A stretch of DNA of 64,000 nucleotides from Salinicoccus cyprini (lineage in GTDB: Bacteria > Bacillota > Bacilli > Staphylococcales > Salinicoccaceae): NCBI RefSeq assembly GCF_007713705.1, contig NZ_VMSJ01000005.1:62001-126000 (forward strand), in the 5' to 3' direction. The notes below the pieces were generated by a model that was not told the DNA's origin, made no database searches, and saw only the letters and a program-made list of their open reading frames with translations. Positions 1 to 10,046 of the stretch are shown here, in pieces; position 1 is the first letter of the stretch, and each line of letters begins with the position of its first letter. The translations under genes and the position numbers were made by a program.

Positions 1-24
1 AACAACGCATAGAGGGGGATAAGC

Positions 25-738
25 ATGGAGCATCGGGAATTGTGCAGTCATACAGTGGAAAACAACAGAAAAGCCGCTCACTCATGTGTTTCCATCGTTC
101 CGATCTTCAACCATCTTCAAGAGGAAGAAATGAAGAAAGTCGTGAAAGCAACCCGTCCGATATCTTTAAAAAGGGGCGAGTCCTTATACCAGGCTGGAGA
201 TGTCTCGGATTCCTTATATATTATTCACCAAGGGAAGATTAAAATCTACCGTCTCTCTGAGAATGGAAAAGAGCAGCTGATCAGAATTTTGCAGCCAGGC
301 GATTTTACAGGTGAACTTGCCCTTTTTACGGAATCGATACATGAAGTTTATGCAGAAGCCATGGAAAAGACGGAGATCTGCAGCATACACCGTACGGATC
401 TGCACTTACTCCTAAGGAAATTTCCGGACATTTCATTGAAAATACTGAGTGAGTTCTCAAATCGGCTTGAACGGACAGAACTTCAAATGACAAGTTTTGT
501 CACAGAAGATATAGAGACACGTATTGCTTCCTATCTGGCTCAACAAGTGGAGGAAAATGAATCTACAGATTTCAAGCTATCCATGTCACGGAAGGATCTT
601 GCCTCGTTCCTTGGAACCACACCTGAAACGATCAGCCGGAAACTTGCCAAGTTCGAAGATGCGGGATGGATTGAACAAGAAGATCACCGTGTGATCCGTA
701 TTTTGAATCAGGAGGCTCTATTGACTGCCGATGATTAA
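25..738 (+). CDS. Crp/Fnr family transcriptional regulator
   Basis: This 237-residue protein has an N-terminal cyclic-nucleotide-binding-type beta-barrel (about residues 25-140, with a PGDFTGELALF core) followed by a long dimerisation helix and a C-terminal winged helix (about 184-216, SRKDLASFLGTTPETISRKL). It should bind DNA as a dimer. Only two cysteines (C7, C21) lie near the N terminus, so the four-cysteine Fe-S centre of classical Fnr is not evident and the signal is unknown. The start follows an AGAGGGGG ribosome site. A bidirectional hairpin separates it from convergent nupC. It resembles the oxygen/redox regulators of Firmicutes, but I cannot assign a regulon. Confidence 0.9.
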   Translation: MEHRELCSHTVENNRKAAHSCVSIVPIFNHLQEEEMKKVVKATRPISLKRGESLYQAGDVSDSLYIIHQGKIKIYRLSENGKEQLIRILQPGDFTGELALFTESIHEVYAEAMEKTEICSIHRTDLHLLLRKFPDISLKILSEFSNRLERTELQMTSFVTEDIETRIASYLAQQVEENESTDFKLSMSRKDLASFLGTTPETISRKLAKFEDAGWIEQEDHRVIRILNQEALLTADD

Positions 739-770
739 TAGGACGGATGGAAATTATAATCCGTAAATAA

Positions 771-798
771 AAAAGACAGACCCGCGGGCCTGTCTTTT
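771..798. terminator. Bidirectional terminator between crp/fnr and nupC
   Basis: The arms AAAAGACAG and CTGTCTTTT enclose the self-complementary CCCGCGGG. The A and T ends allow it to serve both convergent genes. Confidence 0.85.
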
Positions 799-816
799 AT
801 TCTTACTCTGTAATTG

Positions 817-2028
817 TTATGCGAAGAAACCGACAACCGCTGCTGTCAGAACGCTGACAAGGGAAGCACCGTAGACAAGCTTCAGACCGAAGCGCGCAAC
901 TTTATCGCCGCTTTCATTATGCAGACCTTTGACGGAGCCCGCAATGATACCGATACTTGAGAAGTTCGCAAATGATACCAGGAATACGGAAACCATCGCC
1001 TGGGACTTGCGGCTGAACTCTTCTGCAATGGCAGTGTAGTCGAGCATCGCAACGAATTCATTCGTAATCAGCTTGGTTGCCATCAGGGCACCCGCCTGCT
1101 GGGCTTCAGACCACGGAATACCAATGAGGAATGCGATTGGCATGAAGATGTAGCCGAGAACGTCCTGGAAGGTGATGCTCATGCCAGGGATGAGCAGGAA
1201 TGCTTCATTCAGAATGGCAATGAGCGCAATGTAACCGATCAGCATTGCTGCAACAGTCAGTGCAACACGCGCACCATCCATGATGTAGTCACCCAGAACC
1301 TGGAAGAATGACTTCCCTGCGTCTGGATTATCATCCACGTCTGCAGCGTCTTCAGTCTCCGTCACATCATATGGATTGATGATATGTACAATGACATATG
1401 TACCGAACAGGTTGAGTACAATTGCTGTAACCACGTACTGTGGTTCAAGCATCGTCATATATGCGCCGACGATGGACAGTGAAACCGAACTCATCGCCTG
1501 TGCAGACAATGTATAGAGACGGTGCTTAGGCAGATGCGGCAGCTGGTTCTTGAGTGAAATGAATACTTCGGACTGGCCAAGAATCATGGAAGCGGCACCG
1601 TTATAGGATTCAAGATATCCCATGCCTGTGATCTTGGTCAACAGGAAGCCAAGTCCGCGGATGATGAATGGCAAAATCTTTGTGAACTGCAGGATGCCGA
1701 TCAGAGCGGAAATAACGATGATCGGCAGCAATACGTTAAAGAAGAATACGTCGGCTGCAGAACCGTCGCCAAGTGTTGTCAGGTCACCCATGACGAATGC
1801 GACACCTTCAGCTGCAAATCCGAGCAATGCGTTGAAGCCGGTTGCAAGTGCGCCAATCAGTGCTTCACCGGCACCAGTGGAAAGTAGAAGGAAGGCAAGT
1901 AGCAACTGGATGGCGAGCAGGATCAGTATGTTCTTCCATTTGCTGAAAGCACGCTTGCGGTCACTGCTGACGATCCACGCCAGGAAGAATGTAAACGCAA
2001 TCCCGACGATACCCATAAGAATATTCAA
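817..2028 (-). CDS. nupC: NupC-type concentrative nucleoside transporter
   Basis: This is a CNT-family proton- or sodium-coupled nucleoside symporter of about 403 residues with many membrane helices. The family features are the gate region GQSEVFISLKNQLPHL, the NEFVA motif and SFANFSSIGI near the C terminus, which together form the nucleoside- and ion-binding core. Membrane uptake of nucleosides is expected. The reading frame is open to a GTG at 2037, but that GTG lies inside the GAGGTGA ribosome site, so I place the start at the TTG at 2028, about 6 nt downstream. In Staphylococcus nupC also lies next to ctsR. A near-perfect cre box upstream suggests CcpA control. Confidence 0.92.
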   Translation of the reverse strand: MNILMGIVGIAFTFFLAWIVSSDRKRAFSKWKNILILLAIQLLLAFLLLSTGAGEALIGALATGFNALLGFAAEGVAFVMGDLTTLGDGSAADVFFFNVLLPIIVISALIGILQFTKILPFIIRGLGFLLTKITGMGYLESYNGAASMILGQSEVFISLKNQLPHLPKHRLYTLSAQAMSSVSLSIVGAYMTMLEPQYVVTAIVLNLFGTYVIVHIINPYDVTETEDAADVDDNPDAGKSFFQVLGDYIMDGARVALTVAAMLIGYIALIAILNEAFLLIPGMSITFQDVLGYIFMPIAFLIGIPWSEAQQAGALMATKLITNEFVAMLDYTAIAEEFSRKSQAMVSVFLVSFANFSSIGIIAGSVKGLHNESGDKVARFGLKLVYGASLVSVLTAAVVGFFA

Positions 2029-2124
2029 ATCTGTCACCTCATAATTGATAATTTTTGTACATTATATAATAGACTGTTTCCTTCTGTATATGTAAGATTG
2101 ATGGAACATCCTGATTAATTATAA

Positions 2125-2138
2125 TGCAAACGGTTACA
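2125..2138. promoter_or_regulatory. Probable cre (CcpA) site upstream of nupC
   Basis: TGCAAACGGTTACA matches the consensus TGWAANCGNTNWCA at 13 of 14 positions. It lies about 95 nt upstream of nupC in the nupC-ctsR divergent region. Control of nupC by CcpA is inferred; effects on ctsR are possible. Confidence 0.6.
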
Positions 2139-2170
2139 GAAATAAAGAGCGAATTTGCAAAACATTCCAT

Positions 2171-2199
2171 TTGCCATATTCAATCATAGGATATATAAT
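2171..2199 (+). promoter_or_regulatory. ctsR operon promoter (sigma-A type)
   Basis: TTGCCA (2171-2176) and a perfect TATAAT (2194-2199) are separated by 17 nt. Transcription would start near 2206, inside the CtsR operator. Confidence 0.85.
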
Positions 2200-2202
2200 T
2201 AT

Positions 2203-2219
2203 AGTCAAAGAAGGTCAAA
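2203..2219 (+). promoter_or_regulatory. CtsR operator
   Basis: AGTCAAA-GAA-GGTCAAA is a direct heptad repeat matching the known CtsR box (RGTCAAANANRGTCAAA) exactly. It overlaps the predicted transcription start, so CtsR would repress its own operon until heat or protein stress. Confidence 0.92.
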
Positions 2220-2231
2220 AGGGGTGATGAA

Positions 2232-2699
2232 ATGCGCAATATGTCGGATATAATCGAGCAGTACTTGAAACAGCTCATCGAGCAGTCCGGCGGTGAAGTC
2301 GTCGAAATCAAGCGTGCGCATATCGCTGAGAAGTTCGACTGTGTCCCCTCACAGCTGAACTATGTAATAAAGACCCGTTTTACTAATGAGCATGGCTACA
2401 CCGTCGAAAGCAAAAGAGGCGGCGGCGGATACATCCGGATTACGAAAGTCGAAACACATTCCAAATCCGATTATCTGGCACGCCTGAAGCAGCTGATCGG
2501 GGACGGCATCTCGCAGCAGAATGCCAATCGCATCGTCCAGTCCCTGATGGAGAACGAAGTGGTGACACGAAAAGAAGCAAAGATCATAGATGCGGTACTG
2601 GAAAGGGAGAGCCTCATGCTCGACCTGCCATATCGTGACCGCCTCAGGGCAAATATTCTGACGAGGGTGATCGACGTCATTCTCTACAGTGAGGAGTGA
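2232..2699 (+). CDS. ctsR: CtsR, repressor of class III stress genes
   Basis: A 155-residue winged-helix repressor of clp genes. The N-terminal DNA-binding part includes the glycine-rich wing KRGGGGYIRI (about residues 57-66), the tetraglycine loop that acts as the thermosensor in this family. The C-terminal part (from about 78) is the four-helix dimerisation domain that McsB targets. It follows a GGGGTGATGAA ribosome site and is the first gene of ctsR-mcsA-mcsB-clpC, the same order as in Bacillus and Staphylococcus. An operator copy at the promoter shows autoregulation. Confidence 0.97.
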   Translation: MRNMSDIIEQYLKQLIEQSGGEVVEIKRAHIAEKFDCVPSQLNYVIKTRFTNEHGYTVESKRGGGGYIRITKVETHSKSDYLARLKQLIGDGISQQNANRIVQSLMENEVVTRKEAKIIDAVLERESLMLDLPYRDRLRANILTRVIDVILYSEE

Positions 2700-2703
2700 G
2701 CGG

Positions 2704-3222
2704 ATGAAGTGCGAATCCTGCAACGAAAGGGAAGCGACGATCCACATATCAAAGGGCAACGGTCTCGAAAAGACGGAAAAGTTCCTTTGTGAGCAGTGCG
2801 CCAATGCTTCATTTGAAAATGATTTCAGCTATCCGGATGATACATTCAACATTCAGAAGCTGCTGCAGTCACTGTCCCAGCATCCATCATTGCACCAGGC
2901 AAAGCAGCAGCCGAAACAGTGCGAAACATGCGGTTCGACGATCAACACCATCGTCCATATGGGCAAGTTCGGCTGTCCGGACTGCTATGATGCATTCGAA
3001 GTACAGGTGCCTGACATCATCAGCCGTGTACAGGCCCACCAGTCGGAACATATCGGCAAAGTACCGATGAAGTCACGGGCGCATCTGCAGACCAAGCGAA
3101 AAATAGAAGAGCTGAAGGAAAGATTGGCCCAGCTGGTCGAAACTCAGGAATTCGAGGAAGCGGTCATTGTAAGGGATGAAATCAGAGCACTGGAACAGGC
3201 AGGTGACAGCAATGGAATATAA
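2704..3222 (+). CDS. mcsA: McsA, zinc-binding activator of McsB
   Basis: The 172-residue protein carries two CxxC pairs at its N terminus (C3-C6, CEQC about 30-33) and a second set (CETC, CPDC about 79-101) that bind zinc, then a C-terminal UVR helix-pair motif (about 130-165). McsA activates the arginine kinase McsB and stabilises the CtsR-McsB-ClpC system. A GTG at 2689 is in frame, but the ATG at 2704 gives the conserved start just before the first CxxC and follows GAGGAG at the end of ctsR. Its last 11 nt overlap mcsB. Confidence 0.94.
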   Translation: MKCESCNEREATIHISKGNGLEKTEKFLCEQCANASFENDFSYPDDTFNIQKLLQSLSQHPSLHQAKQQPKQCETCGSTINTIVHMGKFGCPDCYDAFEVQVPDIISRVQAHQSEHIGKVPMKSRAHLQTKRKIEELKERLAQLVETQEFEEAVIVRDEIRALEQAGDSNGI

Positions 3223-4240
3223 CCATATCAGCCCATGGATGCAGAATGTAAAAGAGCTGCCTGTCGAGATGTCGACACGGGTCAGGCTGGCCAGAAATAT
3301 CAGCAATCTGCCTTTTCCCCATATGATGAATGACGAAGCCCATCTTGCACCTGTATTGGATAGATTGGATGGTACACTGACAGGGTACAGACGTATACAG
3401 ATGGACGCACTTCAGTTTGAGGACAAGGCACTGCTTGTTGAAAAGCATCTGATCAGTCCACTGTTCACAAAGCGGGGACTGCTCAGCTACATCAATGAAG
3501 AAGAATCGGTTTCCATCATGATCAATGAGGAAGACCACTTGCGCATTCAGACAATGGGTGTCGGCATGCCCCTGATGTCGCTCTACAGTAAAGCGAATGA
3601 AATTGATGATAGAATAGAAGCTGAAGTGAGCTATGCATTCGACGACCAGTATGGTTATCTGACAGCATGTCCGACCAATATCGGTACCGGTCTCAGGGCT
3701 TCGGTCATGCTGCATCTGCCGGCCATGACGTTCGGCAGCAGAATTCAGACGCTGGCGGCGAATCTGAGCCGCTTCGGTTTTACATTGAGAGGTATATACG
3801 GGGAAGGATCCATTCCGCTCGGCCACATCTACCAGCTTTCCAACCAGCTGACCCTTGGCCAGACGGAAGAAGAAATCATCAGCAACCTGGATGAATTGAA
3901 GGAACGGATTGTGGAAGAGGAGATCGAGATGCGCTCACAGTTCAAAAGTGAACATCTGATTGAAGTGAAGGATTCGGTCTACCGTTCATACGGTCTCCTG
4001 AAGCACGCCTATAAGCTGCCGCTCAAGGAAGCGGCCAAATGCCTGAGTGATATCAAACTCGGAATCGACCTCGAGCTGATGGAACATGAAGATTTTCAAT
4101 TCCAGAAATGGATTCAATTGATTCAGCCTGCATTCATCAAAATGCGCCTGAATGAGCAGAATAGAGAAATAGCATCACTGGAGCGCGCTGTGGAAGAAGA
4201 GCGTGCGACGCTGATGAGACAATTACTAGGAGGGGAATAA
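3212..4240 (+). CDS. mcsB: McsB, protein-arginine kinase
   Basis: A 342-residue phosphagen-kinase-fold enzyme that phosphorylates arginines on CtsR and on damaged proteins, marking them for ClpCP. Visible family features are STRVRLARN (about 24-32), [12 protein letters not shown] and the GIYGEGS loop. It lacks the N-terminal domain of metabolite guanidino kinases, as expected for McsB. The ATG at 3212 overlaps the mcsA stop, which implies translational coupling. clpC follows after 1 nt. Confidence 0.96.
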   Translation: MEYNHISPWMQNVKELPVEMSTRVRLARNISNLPFPHMMNDEAHLAPVLDRLDGTLTGYRRIQMDALQFEDKALLVEKHLISPLFTKRGLLSYINEEESVSIMINEEDHLRIQTMGVGMPLMSLYSKANEIDDRIEAEVSYAFDDQYGYLTACPTNIGTGLRASVMLHLPAMTFGSRIQTLAANLSRFGFTLRGIYGEGSIPLGHIYQLSNQLTLGQTEEEIISNLDELKERIVEEEIEMRSQFKSEHLIEVKDSVYRSYGLLKHAYKLPLKEAAKCLSDIKLGIDLELMEHEDFQFQKWIQLIQPAFIKMRLNEQNREIASLERAVEEERATLMRQLLGGE

Positions 4241-4241
4241 T

Positions 4242-6680
4242 ATGCTATTTGGCAGATTAACTGAAAGAGCGCAGAAAGTGCTCGCTTATGCACAGGAAGA
4301 AGCAATCAACCTCAAACACTCCAATATCGGCACAGAGCACCTGCTGCTCGGGCTGGTCAAAGAAAATGAAGGCATTGCAGCCAAAGTACTCGCATCCTTC
4401 AATATCACTGAAGAGAAAGTGAAGGAAGAAGTGTTCAACCTGATCAATGAAGGTACCGAACCATCCTCTTCCATCCACTATACGCCGAGAGCGAAGAAAG
4501 TCATCGAACTCTCCATGGATGAAGCACGCAAGCTGCACCATAATTTCGTAGGCACGGAACACCTGCTGCTCGGTCTGATCAGAGAGAGCGAAGGCGTTGC
4601 TGCACGTGTACTGTCGAATCTTGATCTGAACATCACCAAAGCACGTGCTGCTGTCATCAAGATGCTCGGCAACCCTGAATCCTTCCAGCAGAAGGACAGT
4701 ATGAAAAAGGACCACAATACCCCGACACTCGATTCACTGGCGCGTGATCTGACTCAGATTGCCCGTGATGAGATGCTCGACCCGGTCATCGGACGCTCCA
4801 AGGAGATTACACGTGTCATCGAAGTACTCAGCAGAAGAACGAAGAACAACCCGGTACTGATCGGTGAACCGGGTGTCGGTAAAACAGCCATCGCTGAAGG
4901 TCTTGCACAGGCGATCGTCAAAAATGAAGTGCCTGAAACACTGAAGGACAAGCGTGTCATGTCACTCGACATGGGTACGGTTGTCGCCGGTACAAAGTAC
5001 CGTGGTGAGTTCGAAGAGCGCATGAAGAAGGTCATGGAGGAAATCCATAAGGCGGGCAACGTCGTCCTCTTCATCGATGAGCTCCACACACTGATCGGTG
5101 CAGGCGGCGCAGAAGGTGCGATCGATGCATCCAACATTCTGAAGCCGGCACTGGCACGTGGTGAACTGCAATGCATCGGTGCGACAACGCTTGATGAGTA
5201 CCGCAAGCACATCGAAAAAGACGCCGCACTGGAACGCCGTTTCCAGCCGGTACAGGTGGATGAGCCGAGTGTGGAAGATGCCATTCTTATTCTCAGAGGT
5301 CTTCGCGACCGTTATGAGGCGCATCACAGAATCACAATCACGGATGAGGCGCTGGAAGCAGCTGCAGTCATGAGTGACCGCTACGTCCAGGACAGGTTCC
5401 TGCCGGACAAGGCAATCGACCTGATCGATGAAGCGTCCTCCAAAGTAAGGCTGAGAAGCTACACGTCCCCACCGGATCTTAAAGACCTGGAAAGCAAACT
5501 GGAAGCAATCAAGAAAGAAAAGGATTCTGCTGTACAGAGCCAGGAGTTCGAAGCAGCGGCAAACTACAGGGATCAGCAGACGAAACTCGAAGAGGAACTG
5601 AAAAGACGTGAGGATGACTGGAAGAAGGAACAGGGCCAGGCGTCACAGTCCGTCAAGAAAAGTGATATAGAAATCGTCATCAGCGGCATCACAGGTATCC
5701 CACTCGCAAAAATTGCCGAGGATGAGTCCGATAGACTGATGAATCTCGAATCCATTCTGCACAATCGTGTCATCGGACAGGAGGATGCAGTAACATCCAT
5801 CGCCAAGGCGGTCAGAAGGGCACGTGCCGGACTGAAGAATCCGAAGCGTCCGATCGGCAGCTTCATCTTCCTCGGACCGACAGGTGTCGGTAAGACCGAG
5901 CTCGGCCGCGCACTCAGCGAAGCGATGTTCGGTGAAGAGGATGCGATGATCCGTGTGGACATGAGTGAGTACATGGAGAAGCATTCCGTCTCCCGTCTCG
6001 TCGGTTCGCCTCCTGGGTATGTGGGATATGAAGATGGCGGACAGCTGACTGAAAAAGTGAGAAGAAAGCCTTATTCACTCGTCCTATTCGATGAAATAGA
6101 AAAAGCGCACCCGGATGTCTTCAACATGCTGCTCCAAGTATTGGATGACGGTCGTCTGACAGATTCCAATGGACGTACAGTCGACTTCCGCAACACCATC
6201 ATCGTCATGACATCAAACGTCGGTGCGCAGGAGCTCAAGGACAATAAGTTCGCCGGCTTCGGTACAACAGACCAGGCACGTGACTATGATACAATCCGCA
6301 ACACGATGATGAAGGAATTGAAAAATACTTTCCGTCCGGAATTCATCAACCGTGTGGATGATATCATCGTCTTCCACAGTCTGGAGAAAGAGCATCTCAA
6401 AGAAATCGTCAAGCTGATGATCGATCAGCTCACGAAACGCCTCGACAGCCAGGATATCCATCTTGAGGTTACTGAAGCTGCAACCGAAAAGATTGCAGAT
6501 GAAGGATATGATCCGGAATATGGTGCACGCCCGCTTGCGCGATCCATCCAGCGTCATATCGAGGATAGGCTCAGTGAATCACTCCTTTCCGGGGAAGAGC
6601 TTGAAGGCAGAATTGTAACGATCGACTATAAAGATGATGAATTCAGTGTGACGACCAAAGAAAGTGTTACAGCAGAATAA
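4242..6680 (+). CDS. clpC: ClpC, AAA+ unfoldase of the ClpCP protease
   Basis: The 812-residue protein has two N-terminal Clp repeats (about 1-145), a first AAA+ module with Walker A GEPGVGKT (about 207-214) and Walker [11 protein letters not shown] (about 274-283), a middle domain with a UVR-like helix pair (about 420-470), and a second AAA+ module with GPTGVGKT (about 545-552) and pore motif GSPPGYVGY. It unfolds substrates, including arginine-phosphorylated proteins, for ClpP. The start follows AGGAGGGG. It is the last gene of the CtsR operon and ends at a strong hairpin. In related genomes radA follows directly; here about 8 kb intervene. Confidence 0.98.
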   Translation: MLFGRLTERAQKVLAYAQEEAINLKHSNIGTEHLLLGLVKENEGIAAKVLASFNITEEKVKEEVFNLINEGTEPSSSIHYTPRAKKVIELSMDEARKLHHNFVGTEHLLLGLIRESEGVAARVLSNLDLNITKARAAVIKMLGNPESFQQKDSMKKDHNTPTLDSLARDLTQIARDEMLDPVIGRSKEITRVIEVLSRRTKNNPVLIGEPGVGKTAIAEGLAQAIVKNEVPETLKDKRVMSLDMGTVVAGTKYRGEFEERMKKVMEEIHKAGNVVLFIDELHTLIGAGGAEGAIDASNILKPALARGELQCIGATTLDEYRKHIEKDAALERRFQPVQVDEPSVEDAILILRGLRDRYEAHHRITITDEALEAAAVMSDRYVQDRFLPDKAIDLIDEASSKVRLRSYTSPPDLKDLESKLEAIKKEKDSAVQSQEFEAAANYRDQQTKLEEELKRREDDWKKEQGQASQSVKKSDIEIVISGITGIPLAKIAEDESDRLMNLESILHNRVIGQEDAVTSIAKAVRRARAGLKNPKRPIGSFIFLGPTGVGKTELGRALSEAMFGEEDAMIRVDMSEYMEKHSVSRLVGSPPGYVGYEDGGQLTEKVRRKPYSLVLFDEIEKAHPDVFNMLLQVLDDGRLTDSNGRTVDFRNTIIVMTSNVGAQELKDNKFAGFGTTDQARDYDTIRNTMMKELKNTFRPEFINRVDDIIVFHSLEKEHLKEIVKLMIDQLTKRLDSQDIHLEVTEAATEKIADEGYDPEYGARPLARSIQRHIEDRLSESLLSGEELEGRIVTIDYKDDEFSVTTKESVTAE

Positions 6681-6687
6681 TATAACG

Positions 6688-6731
6688 AAAACGACGGACC
6701 ATCGTCTGATGACATAATGGTCCGTCGTTTT
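6688..6731. terminator. Bidirectional terminator between clpC and the SorC gene
   Basis: The 15-nt perfect arms AAAACGACGGACCAT and ATGGTCCGTCGTTTT are followed by further T residues. It serves clpC and the convergent regulator gene. Confidence 0.92.
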
Positions 6732-6738
6732 TTCTGTT

Positions 6739-7689
6739 CTATTCGATATCCAGTATCTTCTGCGCTGTTTCATCATCGGTCACCAGCACATCCACCGCAC
6801 CGCTGAGGAGGGCGGAATGGATGCTCAGTGTCTTATTGTCGCCGGTGGCGAGGGCAATGGTCGTATCAATCGCCTTGAGCGACTCGAGATCGACTCCGAT
6901 GATGCTGTCGTTCAGCGGGTGGAGGATCGGGATCCCGTCAATATCAAAGAAGAAGGAGTTGATGTCTCCGATGGCATCGGCTGCCTTCAGTGATGCCACG
7001 TCTTCATTGGAAAGGTAGCCGATCTTTTCCATGGTGGAATCGACGACAGGGTTGCCGATACCGACAATGGCCATGTCGACTGCGTTGCCTTCCTGGAGCA
7101 CCCCGTTGATGTCTTCTGATTCGAGCAGCCTGTTTTTTGTATCGGCGTTCTCGATCATGGCCGGTGCATACAAGTAGCTGCAGTGCGTATGCAGTTTCTG
7201 CGCCAGTTTGAGTGCCAGCATGTTGGAGTGTAGATCGAGCTCACTGCGGCCCATGCCGCCGATGAGCGGCACCACTTTTACATTTTCATTCTTCTCGAAC
7301 GGATAGGCATCCACAAAGCTCGACACAGATTTGCCCCAGCTGATGCCGAGAGATTCGATGCCGCCTATTTTCTTTGATACATAGGAGGCCGCCGCCTGGC
7401 CGAGCAGATCGAGCAGGACACCCGACTCATAACCGGACTTTGATACGACGATGGCTTCCTTTATGCCATATTTCTTTTCTATATGCAGCTCGAGATCCAC
7501 TGTATGAGCACTCTCGTCCTTGATGAATATTTCTACAATCTTTTCCTCCTTTGCTTTTGACAGCATTTTGGAGACGATTGGTCTGGAAACTCCAATTCTC
7601 TTGGCAATCTGAGCCTGTGTCATTCCATCGAAGTAGTAGAGTTTGCACACTTTAACTATCAGTTTTCTATCATCTACAATGGCTCTCAT
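6739..7689 (-). CDS. SorC/DeoR-type sugar-phosphate-responsive regulator
   Basis: The 316-residue protein has an N-terminal helix-turn-helix (about 23-47, MTQAQIAKRIGVSRPIVSKM) and a large C-terminal SorC sugar-binding domain with WGKSVSSF, PLIGGMG, GIGNPVVDS and a final LATGDNKT. This family binds phosphorylated sugars or polyols and controls nearby catabolic genes. The location beside the E1/E2 operon and across from the polyol PTS makes those genes the likely targets. The promoter contains a small palindrome (7707-7719), so autoregulation is likely. The effector is unknown. Confidence 0.9.
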   Translation of the reverse strand: MRAIVDDRKLIVKVCKLYYFDGMTQAQIAKRIGVSRPIVSKMLSKAKEEKIVEIFIKDESAHTVDLELHIEKKYGIKEAIVVSKSGYESGVLLDLLGQAAASYVSKKIGGIESLGISWGKSVSSFVDAYPFEKNENVKVVPLIGGMGRSELDLHSNMLALKLAQKLHTHCSYLYAPAMIENADTKNRLLESEDINGVLQEGNAVDMAIVGIGNPVVDSTMEKIGYLSNEDVASLKAADAIGDINSFFFDIDGIPILHPLNDSIIGVDLESLKAIDTTIALATGDNKTLSIHSALLSGAVDVLVTDDETAQKILDIE

Positions 7690-7706
7690 AAACTCATCCT
7701 CTCATA

Positions 7707-7719
7707 GGTAAATTATACC
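7707..7719 (-). promoter_or_regulatory. Promoter -10 and palindrome of the SorC gene
   Basis: On the minus strand a TATAAT lies within GGTATAATTTACC, whose ends GGTA/TACC are inverted repeats. A possible -35 (ATGGCA) sits 17 nt upstream inside the 7732-7761 hairpin. This could be a self-operator. Confidence 0.45.
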
Positions 7720-7731
7720 ACCTCAATTACG

Positions 7732-7761
7732 GAATGCCATCCCATTATAAGGATGGCATTC
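7732..7761 (-). terminator. Hairpin after the E2 gene
   Basis: GAATGCCATCC and GGATGGCATTC form an 11-bp stem with an 8-nt loop just past the E2 stop. A strong T run is absent on the minus strand, so it may terminate only partially and allow read-through into the regulator gene. Confidence 0.65.
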
Positions 7762-7764
7762 TCG

Positions 7765-9036
7765 TTACAGGATCAGTTCAATCGGATGTTCCACCAGCTT
7801 CTTGATGGTGTCACAGAAAGCTGCAGCAGGAGCACCATTGATGACTCTGTGGTCAAATGAAAGGCTGAGTGTCGCCACTTTCCTGTTATGGAGCACACCA
7901 TCCTTCAATGCCGGCTGATCGGTTGTGGCACCGATACCGAGTATGGCCGCCTGCGGTTTATTGATGATGGGGGTAAAGCTTGTAATGCTGTACATGCCGA
8001 GGTTCGAGATGGTGAATGTGCCGCCGGTCATATCCTCCTGGGCGAGCTTGCGGCTGCGTGTATCCTCGATCAGCCGCCTGATTTCTTTGCTGATGCCGAA
8101 TAAACCCATCTTCTCGGTATTTTTGACGACAGGGACAAACAGCTCCTTATCCACAGCAACAGCCAGCGAGATGTTTCTTTCTTCGTGGTAGCTGATTTCA
8201 TTGTCCTGGAAAGTGATGTTGACATCCGGGTGCAGATTCAATGCTTTTGACGTGATGAGAATGAACAGATCGTTGAAGGATACCTTTACATCTTCATGCC
8301 TTGCGTTCAGATTCTTCCTCAGTTCAATCAGCGTATCCATATTCACTTCAAAATTCAATGTGACATGGGGGATGGTCGAACTGCTGTCGGCCATGCGGTC
8401 TGCTGTCACTTTGCGTGAACCTCTCAATTTCTCGGTCCGGACAGGCGCAGCCTGGCTTTCCGGAGCTGATGATACAGGTTCATTTACGCTGCTCGTCTGT
8501 TTTGCTGGCGTTTCCGTCTGCGTGTAGAGATGATTGACGACATCGGCCTTATGGATGCGTCCATTTCTCCCACTGCCTGTGACATGTTTGATATCCACGT
8601 CATTGTTTCTGGCGTGTGCCCGTGCAGCCGGTGTGGCCCGCACTTTGCCGATCATCGACTCCCTTTTGCCAGAAACTTCAGATTTGGATGTTGCACTTTC
8701 TGCAGTATCATCCTGCTGCTTGCTCTCTGCAGGTGCATCTAAACCTTCTTCAGAGGCGGCCCCGCTCTCGCCGGGTGCTTCATCGGGAACGGATTCTCCC
8801 GCTTCACCGATGAAACCGATGACATGGTTGACCGGGACGACATCATCCGCTTCAAAATATTTTTTCAGTAATATACCGTCGTTATAGGATTCAACTTCAA
8901 TATTGATCTTGTCGGTCATGATTTCCAAGATCGGTTCGCCGACTTCCACCGTATCGCCTTCTTCTTTAAACCATTCTATGACGGTACCTTCAGCCATCGT
9001 ACTGCTCAATTTGGGCATGAAAATCTCATTTGCCAT
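7765..9036 (-). CDS. Dihydrolipoyl acyltransferase E2 (acetoin/pyruvate dehydrogenase type)
   Basis: The 423-residue protein has one lipoyl domain with the lipoylated lysine at K43 (TDKINIE), a proline/alanine/serine-rich linker, an E3/E1-binding domain (about 128-170) and a C-terminal catalytic domain. It would accept an acyl group from the E1 partner and pass it to CoA. The active-site motif reads HRVING, with asparagine where most E2s have aspartate (HxxxDG); this is a visible deviation. The ATG lies 2 nt after the E1beta stop with a GGAGGGA ribosome site. No E3 gene is nearby, so the general dihydrolipoamide dehydrogenase must serve. The substrate is not proved. Confidence 0.93.
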   Translation of the reverse strand: MANEIFMPKLSSTMAEGTVIEWFKEEGDTVEVGEPILEIMTDKINIEVESYNDGILLKKYFEADDVVPVNHVIGFIGEAGESVPDEAPGESGAASEEGLDAPAESKQQDDTAESATSKSEVSGKRESMIGKVRATPAARAHARNNDVDIKHVTGSGRNGRIHKADVVNHLYTQTETPAKQTSSVNEPVSSAPESQAAPVRTEKLRGSRKVTADRMADSSSTIPHVTLNFEVNMDTLIELRKNLNARHEDVKVSFNDLFILITSKALNLHPDVNITFQDNEISYHEERNISLAVAVDKELFVPVVKNTEKMGLFGISKEIRRLIEDTRSRKLAQEDMTGGTFTISNLGMYSITSFTPIINKPQAAILGIGATTDQPALKDGVLHNRKVATLSLSFDHRVINGAPAAAFCDTIKKLVEHPIELIL

Positions 9037-9038
9037 CT

Positions 9039-10034
9039 CTATCCCTCCTCGGACTGGTAGTTCACCATTTCGGCAACATTTGCGATAATTTCCTCAACCG
9101 ACGGGATGGCTGCTTTTTCAAGCGTAGGGTTGTAGGGTACTGGTACAAAGGCTGCGCCAAGACGTCTGATCGGGTGGTCCAGGTAATCAAATGCCTCGCT
9201 TTCAGCGACGATGGATGCAATCTCCCCACCAATGCCACCGAACTTGACTGCTTCATGCACAACGAGCAGACGTCCTGTCTTCTTGACCGATTCGACGACA
9301 GTCTCCACATCGAATGGCACGAGAGTCCTCGGATCGACGATTTCGACTTCAATGCCATTTTCAGCAAGTTTCTCAGCTGCTTCAAGCGCCTTGTGGACCA
9401 TGACACCGGTCGCGACAATCGTCGCATCCGTCCCTTCCCGTTTGATATCCGCTTTGCCGAGCGGAATGCTGTACTGCTCTTCGGGTACGTCTTCCGACGT
9501 TTTATAGAGCAGCTTATGCTCATAGAAGATGACCGGGTTGTCATCATCCATTGCCGCTTTCAGCAGCCCTTTGGCATCGCTTGCTGTTGATGGCTGGACG
9601 ACTTTCAGTCCCGGTATATGGGCCACCCATGCTTCAAGACTCTGCGAGTGCTGGGCTGCTGCGCCTGTACCTGAGCCGGATGGTGTCCGGACAACGATCG
9701 GGATGGTCCCCTTGCCGCCATACATATACCTGATCTTGGCTGCCTGGTTCGCCAGATTATCCATCGCGATGGTGATGAAGTCGGAGAACTGCAGCTCCAG
9801 AATCGGACGCATGCCTGTCAGAGCAGAGCCGATAGCTGCGCCTGAAATGGCTGCTTCGGAAATAGGGGTGTTCCGGATACGCTCCGGTCCGAATTCCTCG
9901 ATCATGCCGCGGGATACACCGAATGCACCACCATATACTCCGATATCCTCCCCGAGCATGTAGACATCATCATTCTTTCTCATTTCCTGGGAGAGTGCCT
10001 CCCTGACTGCTTCCAAATAAGTTATTTCCCTCAT
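9039..10034 (-). CDS. TPP-dependent dehydrogenase E1 beta subunit (AcoB-like)
   Basis: The 331-residue transketolase-type beta subunit carries the pyrimidine-binding fold and C-terminal transketolase domain: [46 protein letters not shown] and a C-terminal DPRTLVPFD. It forms an alpha2beta2 E1 with the next upstream gene. Two ATGs are close together; the second (10034) is preferred because AGGAGG is 8 nt away and the protein then begins MREITY as in family members. The gap to the E1alpha gene is 12 nt, so the genes are in one operon. Confidence 0.93.
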   Translation of the reverse strand: MREITYLEAVREALSQEMRKNDDVYMLGEDIGVYGGAFGVSRGMIEEFGPERIRNTPISEAAISGAAIGSALTGMRPILELQFSDFITIAMDNLANQAAKIRYMYGGKGTIPIVVRTPSGSGTGAAAQHSQSLEAWVAHIPGLKVVQPSTASDAKGLLKAAMDDDNPVIFYEHKLLYKTSEDVPEEQYSIPLGKADIKREGTDATIVATGVMVHKALEAAEKLAENGIEVEIVDPRTLVPFDVETVVESVKKTGRLLVVHEAVKFGGIGGEIASIVAESEAFDYLDHPIRRLGAAFVPVPYNPTLEKAAIPSVEEIIANVAEMVNYQSEEG

Positions 10035-10046
10035 TATCATATCCTC

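Noticed and set aside
7888-8887. Long plus-strand open frames opposite the E2 gene
   Set aside because: They mirror the GC-rich E2 coding sequence, have no ribosome sites and no recognisable domains.
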